Shown: positions 17,161 to 26,345, numbered from the stretch's first letter. The stretch: DNA of 64,000 nt from Bryobacteraceae bacterium (GCA_025928545.1 JAICJH010000001.1:62001-126000), one strand, 5' to 3'. Numbers and translations are program-made. The notes: generated by a model from the sequence alone, not told the origin.

Positions 17161-18276
17161 ATGAAGAACCTTTTGACTTTTTTGGCCGTTCTGCTGATCG
17201 GCGGCACCGGGCTGTTTGCCCAGGATCGCGATATCAGTGGCAGTTGGCAGGGCACCCTGCACGCCGAAAATAACCTGCGAATCGTGCTGAAGATCGCCAA
17301 AGACGATGCAGCCGGCCTGAAAGCAACCATGTACAGCATCGATCAGGGTGGACGGCCGACACCCGTGGGCCCTATTTCCTTCAAGGGTGGTGCGATTAAA
17401 TTTTCTGTTCCCTCTCTGAATGGTACGTATGAAGGAAAACTGGCCAACACGGATGGCACCGCGATCACCGGAGTATGGACGCAGGGGCCCAATCCCCTTC
17501 CCCTCGATTTAACCCTCGCGACGAAAGAGACTGCGTGGGAAATCCCCGAGCCGCCCCAGCAGGCCAGGGCCATGGCCGCTGACGCTAAACCGGAATTTGA
17601 GGTAGCCACAATCAAGCCAAGCGAAGAGACAACGCGGTTCTCCATTCATCCCACGCCCAGTGGATCCCTGATCGCAACCGCCGCGACCCTGAGCTATCTG
17701 ATCAAGTTCGCTTATGAAGTTCATCCGCGGCAGCTCACAAAGGCGCCCGCATGGATTGAAACAGAAAAGTACGATCTCACCGCTAAGCCGGATCGCCCGG
17801 GTCAGCCCAGCCTTCCCCAGATGCGGAAGATGGTTCAGAAGCTGCTGGCCGATCGTTTCCAGCTGCGTTTTCACCCGGCAAAGACAGAGTTGCCGGCGTA
17901 TGCAGTGACGATCGCAAAAGGCGGCCTGAAGATAACGAAGAACGAAACGAATCCGAATGGAAATCCGGGCTATGGCGGCGGACCCAACGGAATGAGGGTT
18001 GTCAACTCGACGATCGCGGAGTTTATCGGTTTTATTTTGAATGACGCGTTGGACAAGCCCGTAGTGGATCAGACCGGGCTGGGTGGGGCGAGATATGACT
18101 TCCTGCTGAAGTGGACGCCGGACGGGCCTCAGGCTCCCGGAACAGTCCCCAATCCGGACGCGCCGCCAGACATCTTTGCTGCAATGCAGCAGCAACTGGG
18201 ATTGAAGCTGGAATCCACAAAGGCAATGGTGGACGTGTTTGTGATTGACAAAGTGGAGAAACCGTCCGAGAACTGA
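17161..18276 (+). CDS. TIGR03435 family protein with N-terminal DISGxW domain
   Basis: A 371-residue exported protein. ATG 17161 has GGGGAGA upstream and starts a signal peptide (about 1-20, ending LFAQ); the long open frame before it overlaps the DUF1501 gene and is not used. Residues ~23-125 form a lipocalin-like DISGSWQG domain shared with the protein at 12733-13131. Residues ~140-370 are the TIGR03435 domain: EFEVATIKPS, then LIKFAYEV, WIETEKYDLTAK, MVQKLLADRFQLRFH, YAVTIAKGG, KPVVDQTGLGGARYDF, and a terminal VFVIDKVEKPSEN. The family is expanded in Solibacter and relatives and has no known function. Most members lack the extra N-terminal domain. Confidence 0.9.
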   Translation: MKNLLTFLAVLLIGGTGLFAQDRDISGSWQGTLHAENNLRIVLKIAKDDAAGLKATMYSIDQGGRPTPVGPISFKGGAIKFSVPSLNGTYEGKLANTDGTAITGVWTQGPNPLPLDLTLATKETAWEIPEPPQQARAMAADAKPEFEVATIKPSEETTRFSIHPTPSGSLIATAATLSYLIKFAYEVHPRQLTKAPAWIETEKYDLTAKPDRPGQPSLPQMRKMVQKLLADRFQLRFHPAKTELPAYAVTIAKGGLKITKNETNPNGNPGYGGGPNGMRVVNSTIAEFIGFILNDALDKPVVDQTGLGGARYDFLLKWTPDGPQAPGTVPNPDAPPDIFAAMQQQLGLKLESTKAMVDVFVIDKVEKPSEN

Positions 18277-18286
18277 TTGTTGTGCG

Positions 18287-18676
18287 TCATTTCAAGCGTT
18301 CCAGCCGGCCTTTACGCTGGACGATGTTCTTGTAGTCCCACTGAATCTCCCTGGCCTTCGAAAGCCAGCGGCGCAGATCCTGTGTATCAATTTGATCGGC
18401 CGCGGTGTACCGCGCTTCCGCGGCTTGAAAGGTGCCTTCCTTTTTGAGGCCTTTCTCCGCGAAGGATTGGCCGCTCCAGAAGAGCAAACGTACACAAGTT
18501 TTCATCTTGCCGTATCCCACGATCGGGTTGCCGTCCAGAAACCATACCGGATGGCCATGCCATATTCTGTTTTCCGCTTCCGGCAGGCCGAGGTCGATTT
18601 GCCCCGCCAGGAGTCGGCAAATCTCCTGATCCCCCGTACTCTGGGCATCGTTATATTTTTTCGTGTCGGAGTGCAT
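18287..18676 (-). CDS. DUF1801 (YdhG-like) protein
   Basis: A 129-residue cytoplasmic protein of the DUF1801/YdhG-YjbR fold. The pattern LPEAENRIWHGHPVWFLDGNP, then VRLLFWSGQSF and the final IDTQDLRRWLSKAREIQWDYKNI are family-typical. These proteins resemble frataxin/CyaY-like alpha-beta sandwiches; no reaction is known. ATG 18676 was selected because the family starts close to it; the frame is open to 18742. It is convergent with the TIGR03435 gene, with only ten bases between stops. Confidence 0.82.
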   Translation of the reverse strand: MHSDTKKYNDAQSTGDQEICRLLAGQIDLGLPEAENRIWHGHPVWFLDGNPIVGYGKMKTCVRLLFWSGQSFAEKGLKKEGTFQAAEARYTAADQIDTQDLRRWLSKAREIQWDYKNIVQRKGRLERLK

Positions 18677-18817
18677 TTCGATATTCGCCTTGATGTTGTG
18701 GGCCGCACACGGGAGAACGGTTCCCGCTCTTCGTAATAGCACAGGAACCGTCCTTTGCCATTCACGGCATCGCCTGGCAATACTCGCGATGCGCTTTTAC
18801 CACAATGTTCATCTATT

Positions 18818-20683
18818 TCAGCGCTTGTGTTTCCGCAACAGAGCGAGCACGTCGGCGTGCTTCATCTTCTCGGCCCATGCTGCCGGCGTCGCCCAGGGCT
18901 CGGCGTCGGCTTCAACTGGATCCGCACCTCGTCTCAGATACAGCTTGACCAGTTCGATTCTGCCCCAGCGACAGGCCCAACCAAGCGGAGTGCTCTTGAG
19001 GAGATCGTCACGCGTGTCGAGCTTTGCGCCGGCATCCAGAAGCGCGGTCGCTGGCCCTGTGCTGTCTTCGGAATTGCACCAGTCGGCTGCGAGATCGTGC
19101 AGAATAGTTCGGCCAAATGGACCCCGGATATTGGGATCGCAGCGATCCAGCACTTCGCGCAGGCACGTCAGATCGGCCCGGGCATTCGAGAGCCTGTCAA
19201 ACCACCACGGGTCGTCGCGCGCATGATCGGTTCGCTCAAGCGCTATCCGCAGGATCTCCGGTTTGCTCGCGCCATGTACCAGTAGCACTTCCGCGACGGG
19301 CATTGTGCCTGCCCAATCCGGAATGCTTCCCGGTCTGAGGCGGCCCGCAGCTTCATCGTCCAGCATCTGACGCGCCTTCTCTGCCAGACCGAGGGCGCCG
19401 ACTAACTCGGCATCAAGATACGCACCGTGGCTTTCCAGCAAGGCGATCATGACCTGATTCTTTTCACCGTAAGCGGCAAAAAGGGGCGTGCCGCTGGCCA
19501 GGATGTGAGCATTCACATCCGCTCCGCGCGCGAGCAGCATCTTCGCCATTTCCGGCTTACCGAATACCGCGCAATGACGAAGTGGCTGGCCCCACGTGTA
19601 CGCGGGCGGTTCCAGCTCCATTTGTTGGCGCTCGTCCGGATCGAAACCCAGGTCGAGCAACAATGCCAGAATTTCAGGTCGGTCATATCTCACCGCGAGT
19701 GAAAGCAGTCCCTCGTCGCCGAATATGGGCTGACCCAGAGTGCCTTCCTCATGCCGTGCTCGCAGCCATTCTGCATTTCCGTTGATGAGCGCCCAGCGGG
19801 CCGTTCGCTCCGCCCCGCGCGCCAGCAGAAGCTCGGTCATGGCGTCAATCTGTTTCCGCGTGCCGAAACTCCTGGCGCAGCCAACCACGTCCAGCGGGGT
19901 ATTGCCAATCCGATTAATCGCGTTGGCATCGGCGCCGCGATCCAGCAGCCAGGCTGCGACCGGTTGCAGCAGAAACGCCGCAGCCTTATGCAGCGAAGTA
20001 ACGCCGTTCCCGGAATCGGCCAGTCGAATCAGTTCCGGGTGTTTCCCGAGGAACGTGATGATGGTTGCCTCGTCCCCCCGTTGAAAGGCTTGCGCGATCT
20101 CCGAGGGCAGATCTGTATCTACGGGCTTCGGCGCACCTGTCTGACGGCGATGCTCTTCTTCCCGGATAATGGCTACGATTTCTTCGTAACCGCGCTCCAC
20201 AGCGAGAGTCAGTGGACCAGTCGCGTCGCGGTGGGGATGGATTCCAGCACGCGCGTCAGCGCCATGCTGCATCAACAGGCGCACAATCTCAGGCCTCCGG
20301 TGCAATACGGCGTAATGCAGTGCGCGATGCTCGTCGGAACCCGACATGCACCGGTCGGTGAGTTCGGGCCGCAGGTTGAGAATAGCGCGAACAGCTTCCA
20401 GATCGCCTGCCCTTACCACCTCTGAAAGGCGTCCGACGGTGACGCCGTCAACGTAACCTTTCAGTTTGGGCCAGCTTTCGAAACCGTAGGCGCGGGCAAT
20501 CACGAGTTGCGCGTCGTGCAAAGCGAAATTGGAGGCGCTGGCGTCGTGGTAATGTGTGTTCACTTCGACGACGGCGTCAGGTTGGCCAGCCAGAAATCCA
20601 TTCAGCAATTCCTTAGCTTGCCGTTTGAGTTGATCGAGATCGGGATTCTCGCGAAGGGTGCGAGTCGGTAGGGATTTTTTCAC
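18818..20683 (-). CDS. Ankyrin-repeat protein
   Basis: A 621-residue protein without signal peptide or membrane segment. The first ~75 residues carry a conserved N-cap (NPDLDQLKRQAKELL, then LHDAQLVIARAYGFESWPKLK) found in many acidobacterial and actinobacterial ankyrin proteins. Ankyrin repeats follow: clear ones at about 115-185 (ALHYAVLHRRPEIVRLLMQHGAD), 225-275, 335-435 and 540-615 (STPLGWACRWGRIELVKLYLRRGAD), with less regular stretches between. It probably mediates protein-protein contacts in the cytoplasm. It stands alone, with no partner gene to suggest a target. Confidence 0.87.
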   Translation of the reverse strand: MKKSLPTRTLRENPDLDQLKRQAKELLNGFLAGQPDAVVEVNTHYHDASASNFALHDAQLVIARAYGFESWPKLKGYVDGVTVGRLSEVVRAGDLEAVRAILNLRPELTDRCMSGSDEHRALHYAVLHRRPEIVRLLMQHGADARAGIHPHRDATGPLTLAVERGYEEIVAIIREEEHRRQTGAPKPVDTDLPSEIAQAFQRGDEATIITFLGKHPELIRLADSGNGVTSLHKAAAFLLQPVAAWLLDRGADANAINRIGNTPLDVVGCARSFGTRKQIDAMTELLLARGAERTARWALINGNAEWLRARHEEGTLGQPIFGDEGLLSLAVRYDRPEILALLLDLGFDPDERQQMELEPPAYTWGQPLRHCAVFGKPEMAKMLLARGADVNAHILASGTPLFAAYGEKNQVMIALLESHGAYLDAELVGALGLAEKARQMLDDEAAGRLRPGSIPDWAGTMPVAEVLLVHGASKPEILRIALERTDHARDDPWWFDRLSNARADLTCLREVLDRCDPNIRGPFGRTILHDLAADWCNSEDSTGPATALLDAGAKLDTRDDLLKSTPLGWACRWGRIELVKLYLRRGADPVEADAEPWATPAAWAEKMKHADVLALLRKHKR

Positions 20684-20861
20684 AGAGAGCTCCTTTCATC
20701 GCGCCCGGTGTCCGCTCGTTCGGGCAGAAAAGAGTTCAATCGAACTATTACTGAAAATGATCAGGGGACGCAGTCCTTCCCGCGGACACGGTGGCTGCCT
20801 GACGAGCCTTAAACATCCTATCACCGCCCGGCGTCGCCGTGGATGATGACGGACGCCATGG

Positions 20862-21692
20862 CTAATTCTCCGTAGGTTGCTTATCGCAATGATCCACCAC
20901 GATCAGCTCCATCGCGTGGTTCGTCGATACAAACTTCAGCCCCAGTTTCTCAACCGCGGCGAACATCGACGGAGCGTCGCCGCCCTCCTGCACCAATGCC
21001 TTCATAGCCCACTCGACGGAAAAATCGTAGACGCCGGTAAGCCCGGTCAGATCCACTACAGGCTTGTCGAAGTAGCCCGGCCCGAGGCTCTGAATAGCCT
21101 GCGCCGCACGCGCTGACGTCATCCCCTTGCAGTTCGCGTTGAACCAACCGTCACGGCTGCCGTAGGAACGTACGCAGCCTGAAGGCGAAGAAGAATCGTC
21201 ATCGGCCTTTACTTCCTGGAGCTTCAGCGGGCCTTTGCCGATTTCGAGCGCGTACACGGCCGTTGTCTTTTGCTCGCGATGCACCGCCAGATGGAATCGA
21301 TCGGCGAGCAGCGTCTGAAGCATGAGAGGAACGTCCTGCTTATTGCCGTCCGCAGGCACCTTGGCCACAATGCTGAACCTTGTGTTGGTCCAGTCGGGGT
21401 CGCCCCGCCAGGGGGCATTCGTTATCTGCGCGCCGCCCACGCCATAGGCCAGCATGACAAGGTTTTGCATGTTCAGATTGACAATGTTGACGATCCTGCT
21501 TTCATTGACGCTGAGATTGGGCATCTGGGCATCCACAACGCCGGGACCGACCTTTGCCGCGTCCGTTATGTAAGGTCGTATTGAGGCCACCTCGAATTCC
21601 GGCCGCTTCTGAACGGATTGCGCGAATGCCTGCCCGGACACCACGGCGGCAAGTATCAATGTGGCGTTGAATCCGTTTAGCTGTAGCGTCAT
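20862..21692 (-). CDS. TIGR03435 family protein
   Basis: A 276-residue exported protein. ATG 21692 has a near-perfect AGGAGGG six bases upstream and begins a signal peptide (to about residue 25, ending AFAQS); the frame open to 21827 is rejected. TIGR03435 landmarks are PEFEVASIRPY, LVMLAYGV, RFSIVAKVPADG, LMLQTLLADRFHLAVHREQK, YALEIGKGPLKL, FDKPVVDLTGLTGVYDFSVEW and the terminal ELIVVDHCDKQPTEN. It is divergent from another TIGR03435 gene, with a 91-bp shared promoter region. No function is known for the family. Confidence 0.9.
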   Translation of the reverse strand: MTLQLNGFNATLILAAVVSGQAFAQSVQKRPEFEVASIRPYITDAAKVGPGVVDAQMPNLSVNESRIVNIVNLNMQNLVMLAYGVGGAQITNAPWRGDPDWTNTRFSIVAKVPADGNKQDVPLMLQTLLADRFHLAVHREQKTTAVYALEIGKGPLKLQEVKADDDSSSPSGCVRSYGSRDGWFNANCKGMTSARAAQAIQSLGPGYFDKPVVDLTGLTGVYDFSVEWAMKALVQEGGDAPSMFAAVEKLGLKFVSTNHAMELIVVDHCDKQPTEN

Positions 21693-21783
21693 CGCGGCCC
21701 TCCTATGGTGGGATCTGTCAATCGTATCAATAACGCCGGACGCCCGGTTGTAACGTTTCGCCTTCGTTCGAGTATTCAAAGGC

Positions 21784-22560
21784 ATGGGAACACGCGCACG
21801 GCCCTCAAGGGCGCTCGCCGCCATCATTCTCGGGGGTTCCGTGGCAGGGCTTCTGAGTGCTCAGGCCAATTCATCAAGTGCCACCGCTCTGTCGCCGTAC
21901 CGTTTTGAGGTTGTGTCAATCAAACTCAACCAAACCGGCGGCAGTTCCGATGCTGACTTCCTTCCCGGCGGCCGGTTCAGGGGCCGAAATCTGTCGGTCC
22001 GCAAATTGATCCAGATGGCGACTATGGTCGAAGATGGCCAGATGCTCGGCGTTCCCTCCTGGACAGACGCTGCGAGCTATGACATTGACGGCAAGACGTT
22101 CAGTACCGAGCCCGTGACGCAAGAGCGAAAATCGGACGTGATGATGGCGCTTCTGGAGGACCGTTTCAGCTTTAAGATCCACCACGATACTAAAGAAGGG
22201 CCGATCTATCGTCTGGAAATCGCAAAAGGCGGACCCAGACTTGGGGCCCATGGAACTTCCGACCGGCTCATGAGCACCAACGCCAGCGGGACCGTAATCA
22301 CGATGAAAGCCGCCAAAATATCGATGCCGAGCTTAGCCATCAGCCTACGCCGCCAACTCGGCAGGACCGTCGAAGATGACACGAAGCTCAAAGGTGAGTT
22401 CGATTTCGAGCTCATTTGGGATCGTAATGAGACTGCCGATTCCACAGCGCCCTCCTTGTCCGCAGCGCTGCAGGAACAACTCGGCCTGCGTCTCAGAGCC
22501 GCAAGCGGGAAGATTCCGATTGTTGTTGTCGATCACATCGAGCGTCCAACCGGAAATTAA
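21784..22560 (+). CDS. TIGR03435 family protein
   Basis: A 258-residue exported protein. The N-terminus has a signal-like stretch (RPSRALAAIILGGSVAGLLSAQA). TIGR03435 features are YRFEVVSIKLN, RNLSVRKLIQMA, WTDAASYDIDGK, MMALLEDRFSFKIHHDTKE, YRLEIAKGGPRL, then a shortened middle, KLKGEFDFELIWDR and the terminal IVVVDHIERPTGN. The pair with 20862-21692 diverges from a 91-bp region, so the two may be co-regulated paralogues; the sequences are quite different from each other, so the duplication is not recent. Confidence 0.88.
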   Translation: MGTRARPSRALAAIILGGSVAGLLSAQANSSSATALSPYRFEVVSIKLNQTGGSSDADFLPGGRFRGRNLSVRKLIQMATMVEDGQMLGVPSWTDAASYDIDGKTFSTEPVTQERKSDVMMALLEDRFSFKIHHDTKEGPIYRLEIAKGGPRLGAHGTSDRLMSTNASGTVITMKAAKISMPSLAISLRRQLGRTVEDDTKLKGEFDFELIWDRNETADSTAPSLSAALQEQLGLRLRAASGKIPIVVVDHIERPTGN

Positions 22561-22600
22561 CGGGAACCTTTACCGCGCTCGACGTTCATCGCCGCGGCTC

Positions 22601-23012
22601 TTATTTAGCATCCATTGAATCCGAACGTAAAAAGATCTGGAATTGCGTTAGCTGACTCACAACCTCACCAAGCAGGCCGCCTACCTTCTCCATCAACGGC
22701 GCCAGCTTATCCCAACGCATTAAGACAATCGACGCGCCGCGAAACAGATGACGGAATGCCAACAGTTCGCCCAGGAGTAACGAGACTGGCGCTGATAACT
22801 GCTGGCCGCGTTTCAGTAGCCGCCGCCATTTGGCCCAACAGATCGCGATGCCAGGACTCGGAAGACGGGATCTTCTTGTCGAGGTCCAAAGCTATGAGCT
22901 TGAGGATTTTCTCGATTTCTGTGTAAAACGAATGCAGTATCGTACAGGTCGCCGCCCTCTCCATGACAGGTAATTCCGGCTCATCTGTCCTGGCCATCAG
23001 GGGGAACATCAT
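22601..23012 (-). pseudogene. HepT-like toxin, frameshifted
   Basis: Remnant of a HepT/HEPN-type ribonuclease toxin next to an intact MntA-type antitoxin. The frame from 23012 reads family-like up to WHRDLLGQMAAATETRPAVIS, then runs into unrelated sequence and stops at 22707. A one-base shift at about 22777-22779 restores the expected C-terminal half: LLGELLAFRHLFRGA (the R-x-x-x-x HEPN-like RH region), RWDKLAPLMEKV, LLGEVVSQLTQF, ending at a TAA at 22601-22603. The gene is therefore split by a single indel and should not make active toxin, unless the shift is programmed or a sequencing error. The extreme 5' end is uncertain: the frame stays open about 30 bases upstream of 23012. Confidence 0.75.
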
Positions 23013-23063
23013 ATCTCTGATTACAGCAAGTTCATCAGCCCCAATTGTATTTTGTCGGCGAGA

Positions 23064-23354
23064 TTAGCCGACACGGACGAGTTCCCCACTACCGCGCAGG
23101 TACCGTACCAACCCGGAATCGTCGTCCAAATCAACGAGGTCCACGGGCCGTCCGATGAGATCGGATGCCTGGCTGACTGCTGAAAAATAGACCCGCGGTG
23201 GTAGGCCGGAAACGGCCATATCAATGTCTGAAGTCGACCGAAGCTGGCCCTTAACCGCGGACCCAAAAACAAACACCTGCGATGCTCCAAGCCCGATGAA
23301 AAGCGTAGCAGCCTTGGCAACTGCGTCCCGCTCGCGTGTGGTCATGCCCGACAT
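23064..23354 (-). CDS. mntA: MntA-like minimal nucleotidyltransferase antitoxin
   Basis: A 96-residue minimal nucleotidyltransferase (MNT). The catalytic pattern is complete: FGSAVKG, then SDIDMAV (G-S then D-x-D), and a later VDLVDLDD carrying the third acidic position. In the characterised type VII system MntA adds AMP groups to HepT and so blocks the toxin. Here the neighbouring hepT is broken by a frameshift, so the antitoxin enzyme may be an orphan. Start is either ATG 23354 or ATG 23345. The two genes share direction and are about 50 bases apart. Confidence 0.83.
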   Translation of the reverse strand: MSGMTTRERDAVAKAATLFIGLGASQVFVFGSAVKGQLRSTSDIDMAVSGLPPRVYFSAVSQASDLIGRPVDLVDLDDDSGLVRYLRGSGELVRVG

Positions 23355-23500
23355 GCTCTCGTGAACCGGGCCAAAGGGCGCGGTAGTCTCCTACGAAGGA
23401 CTTTAACACGGGACCGGCGTTTGCATGTTGGCTCTCGGCATCGTTCACGAATGGGACCCGGCGATCAGGCGCATCCTGCAACGCCGGAACAGATCCGCGA

Positions 23501-25411
23501 TTACGGAAGCCCCGCCTGACGCAGGATTCTTTCTAACCGCGGATCCGAGCGAAGACGGTCCAGCTTCGGGTCCACCCCAAGAAAATTCACCAGCCAGCTG
23601 TGTTTCTCATAAGCGCTGCCGATCTCAGCGATGGCGCGTTCGTCCTCTCCCAGCCCCGCATCGAGAATGGCCATGGCCCAGGGTGACACATAAGATCGTT
23701 TGGCGGTCTCATTCAGCTGCCGCTGAATCCGCAGCGCGGCTTCCCGGTCGCCGGCGATGGCGTAAACCCGGCCGAGCGACGCGAGCGGCTCCGGAATTTT
23801 CCCCTCCAGTTCCACCGAGCGCTTCAGCTCCGCAATCGACTGCCGGAGGTCGCCCTTCTGCTCATAAACCCAGCCCAGTAACTCATGGCCCCACCAGGCG
23901 CCGGGATTCTGCCGCAGCGCAGCCTGGAGTTCTTCGCTCGCCTCGTCATACCGCCGCGCATAATAGAGGCTCTGCGCGAGCGTCAGGTGGTGCTGCAGAT
24001 CGAAAGGACTCAGTTCGATCGCCCGGTGGTGTTCCGCGAAGCTCTGATCGAAGCGCTTCTGCGTGGCCAGAAACCAGCCATAGTAATCGTGGGCATCATC
24101 CAGGTTGGAGTTCAGTTCGATGGCGCGCCGGAACTCCTTCTCTGCCGCCGCCTGGTCGTAGTCATACCAGAAATGGACGGTGCCCATCAGCATGTGGGCC
24201 TCGCTCAGCGTAGGGTCCAGATCCAGTGCTTTCTGGATGGCCGACCTCGCTTTCGGTACCGTATCGGCCGGCGAGAGCACCCAGTCGTAAAGAATCTCAT
24301 AGGTGTCAGCGAGACCGATGTAGGCCGGCACATAATTCGGATCGAGCGCAATTGCCTGCTCAAAGTGGCCCATCGCCTGATTCTCGGCCGCGCTGGAGAG
24401 TTGCCTCATCTCAAACAGTCCCTGCAGGTAATCGCTGTATGCGACCTTGTTCCGGGTAGTGCGACCGGACCCCGCCAACTGCGCGGCGCTGACGGTTCCT
24501 TCGGTCAGAGACTCGCGCAGCTTTCGCGTCACCTCAGCCGCGATCTCCTCTTCGAGATCGAGCGCATCCTCAACGCGGCGGCGGTACCGGCCTCGCCAAA
24601 CTTCCTCGCCGTTGGTGGCGTTCACGAGGTCGGCATCCACAACCAGCATGCCCGCGCGCTGGTAGATCCGCCCCTGAATGATGGCCGCCACCTTCAATTC
24701 CCTGCCCGCCGCGCGCGGATCGCGTCCCTTGAAACTGGCCGTGGTCCCCGAGGCCATCACGCGAAGCGACCGCAATTCGGAGAGGCTGCCGATGAGGCTC
24801 TCGGCCAGACCATCGCCAAGATACTCGATCGAGGGTTCGTGATCTTCGTTGACAAAAGGGAGCACCGCGACCGAATCCAGCCGGGGAATGGGGGCGGAAC
24901 GCGGGGCTCTGGGTATGGCCGCCCAGATGGCTGTTCCGAGAAGCGAGACCGCGAGCAGGCCTGCGACCACCCATTTCCATCGCCGGTCCGCCGGGGGTGG
25001 CTCCATAACTAACTGGTCCTCAGTTAACAGTTCGGCGACTGGCTGTTCGACGATCGGGATTACGGCTGGCGGCTGAGCAGACTCGGGCGAAATCTCATCG
25101 ACCGGAGCAATGAACCGATAGCCCCGCTTCGGCAGGGTCTCGATAAAGCGGGGATTTTCCGCCGAGTCGGAAAGCGCCTGACGGAGTTTTCGCACGGCGG
25201 TATTGAGCGCGAGGTCGAAATCTACATAGGTGTCGGGCCACAGGTGCGCCCGAAGTTCCTCACGACTAACGATCTGGTTCGGGCGCTCCACCAGATAACA
25301 GAGCGTTTGTAAAGTCTGGTCCTGGAGTTTAATCGGGATGCCCCTCCGCGACAGTTCACCCCTGTCCGGCTGAAGGGTGAACAGACCGAATTTGAAGGTT
25401 TTCGACGCCAT
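23501..25411 (-). CDS. CadC-like membrane regulator with TolB-like and TPR domains
   Basis: A 636-residue one-component regulator. The N-terminal ~105 residues form an OmpR-type winged helix (FGLFTLQPDRGELSRRG, then VSREELRAHLWPDTYVD, LNTAVRKLRQAL, ENPRFIETLPKRGYRF). One transmembrane helix lies near residues 145-167 (WVVAGLLAVSLLGTAIWAA). Outside the membrane is a FlgO/TolB-like domain (about 180-310: SVAVLPFVNE, IEYLGDGLAESLIGSLS) and then about eight TPR-like repeats to residue 600. This type is common in acidobacteria and is thought to bind DNA while sensing from the periplasm. It is divergent from the lipoprotein gene at 25599, a possible target. Confidence 0.9.
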   Translation of the reverse strand: MASKTFKFGLFTLQPDRGELSRRGIPIKLQDQTLQTLCYLVERPNQIVSREELRAHLWPDTYVDFDLALNTAVRKLRQALSDSAENPRFIETLPKRGYRFIAPVDEISPESAQPPAVIPIVEQPVAELLTEDQLVMEPPPADRRWKWVVAGLLAVSLLGTAIWAAIPRAPRSAPIPRLDSVAVLPFVNEDHEPSIEYLGDGLAESLIGSLSELRSLRVMASGTTASFKGRDPRAAGRELKVAAIIQGRIYQRAGMLVVDADLVNATNGEEVWRGRYRRRVEDALDLEEEIAAEVTRKLRESLTEGTVSAAQLAGSGRTTRNKVAYSDYLQGLFEMRQLSSAAENQAMGHFEQAIALDPNYVPAYIGLADTYEILYDWVLSPADTVPKARSAIQKALDLDPTLSEAHMLMGTVHFWYDYDQAAAEKEFRRAIELNSNLDDAHDYYGWFLATQKRFDQSFAEHHRAIELSPFDLQHHLTLAQSLYYARRYDEASEELQAALRQNPGAWWGHELLGWVYEQKGDLRQSIAELKRSVELEGKIPEPLASLGRVYAIAGDREAALRIQRQLNETAKRSYVSPWAMAILDAGLGEDERAIAEIGSAYEKHSWLVNFLGVDPKLDRLRSDPRLERILRQAGLP

Positions 25412-25598
25412 AGGGGACTGGAACTCACAAATCGACTGGACCGTTTCACCTTACCATCTGACGGATTGCGAGATCATACCTGGCTCCATCCTGCTAAATC
25501 CAAAGAACTTGCCAGATCAGATACGCTCCATTGGTATTTCGCGCCAGAGGTGACTATTGTGTTGATCGGGACATATAGTCCAAAAGGAGAAAAACGAG

Positions 25599-26123
25599 AT
25601 GACACAGTTTCTGACCACCGGTTCCCTGGCTTTTCTGATGATTTTGACCACGGGTTGCAGCCAGACACAGCAGCAATCCACCGCTGCCCACGACGCCGAT
25701 GTTAAGGCCATCGCGGCGGACATGCTTCGCTGGCAAAGCGATTTCAACAGCCGGGATGTGGCGAAGGCGCTCACCCACTACGCCGACGACGCGATTGTCG
25801 TAGTCCCGGGCGCTCCGGCCGCGAGCAACGCCGATTCCCGCAAGGCACTCATTCAGGAAATGATGTCCGATCCGGCGCTGCACATGACGTCGACCGAGTG
25901 CCCGCGCATCGAGGTGGCTGCCTCGGGGGATTACGGATACGCCCATTGCACCTACGCAATGACCGTGACGAACCCGGTTACGAAGAATCCCATCGATGAT
26001 CGTGGAACGGTTGTGGACATTTACAAGAAGCAGACGGATGGCACGTGGAAATCGATTTCCGATGTTGCCAGCTCCGAGGTTCCCCCGGCGGCACCGCCCC
26101 CCTCGGCTTCCGCGAAGAAGTAG
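25599..26123 (+). CDS. NTF2/SnoaL-like lipoprotein (DUF4440 type)
   Basis: A 174-residue lipoprotein. AAGGAG lies before ATG 25599. The signal peptide ends in a lipobox LTTGC (Cys at residue 20), so the mature protein is lipid-anchored. The body is an NTF2-like cone: DMLRWQSDFNSRDVAKALTHYADDA, then a mid-sheet region, and YGYAHCTYAMT followed by RGTVVDIYKKQTDGTWKSISDVASSE. The Pro-rich tail has no structure. DUF4440 members include ketosteroid-isomerase-like proteins, but no catalytic acid can be assigned. A possible -10 TATAGT is at 25574-25579. It is divergent from the CadC-like regulator. Confidence 0.84.
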   Translation: MTQFLTTGSLAFLMILTTGCSQTQQQSTAAHDADVKAIAADMLRWQSDFNSRDVAKALTHYADDAIVVVPGAPAASNADSRKALIQEMMSDPALHMTSTECPRIEVAASGDYGYAHCTYAMTVTNPVTKNPIDDRGTVVDIYKKQTDGTWKSISDVASSEVPPAAPPPSASAKK

Positions 26124-26345
26124 AGTGTGGCAGTAAGTAAAAAGTTAGCCGGCTGGCGACGGCATTCGGCGGCCGCCTATCTCACCGCCGTGTTGCCGTC
26201 GCGCCGTCTGTAGCCCGAACTACGGCGCCCCGTCGATACGCGTCTCCGCGCAGTGATTCAACGTGGGAAACAGATGCCTGCGATGTCCGCGTGGGCTCGG
26301 CGGGAAGGGGCTGGTCTCGCGTGTCTTGTTATACAATGAGGCCTC
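26124..26345. promoter_or_regulatory. Intergenic region with probable promoter for the VWFA operon
   Basis: No gene is seen. TATACA at about 26331-26336, close to the ATG at 26346, resembles a -10 element and GAGG at 26338-26341 a ribosome-binding site; no clear -35 was found. The first half is rich in short GC palindromes. Confidence 0.3.

Noticed and set aside
23885..25012. 375-codon plus-strand frame opposite the CadC-like regulator
   Set aside because: Shadow of a clear winged-helix/TolB/TPR gene; no motif of its own.
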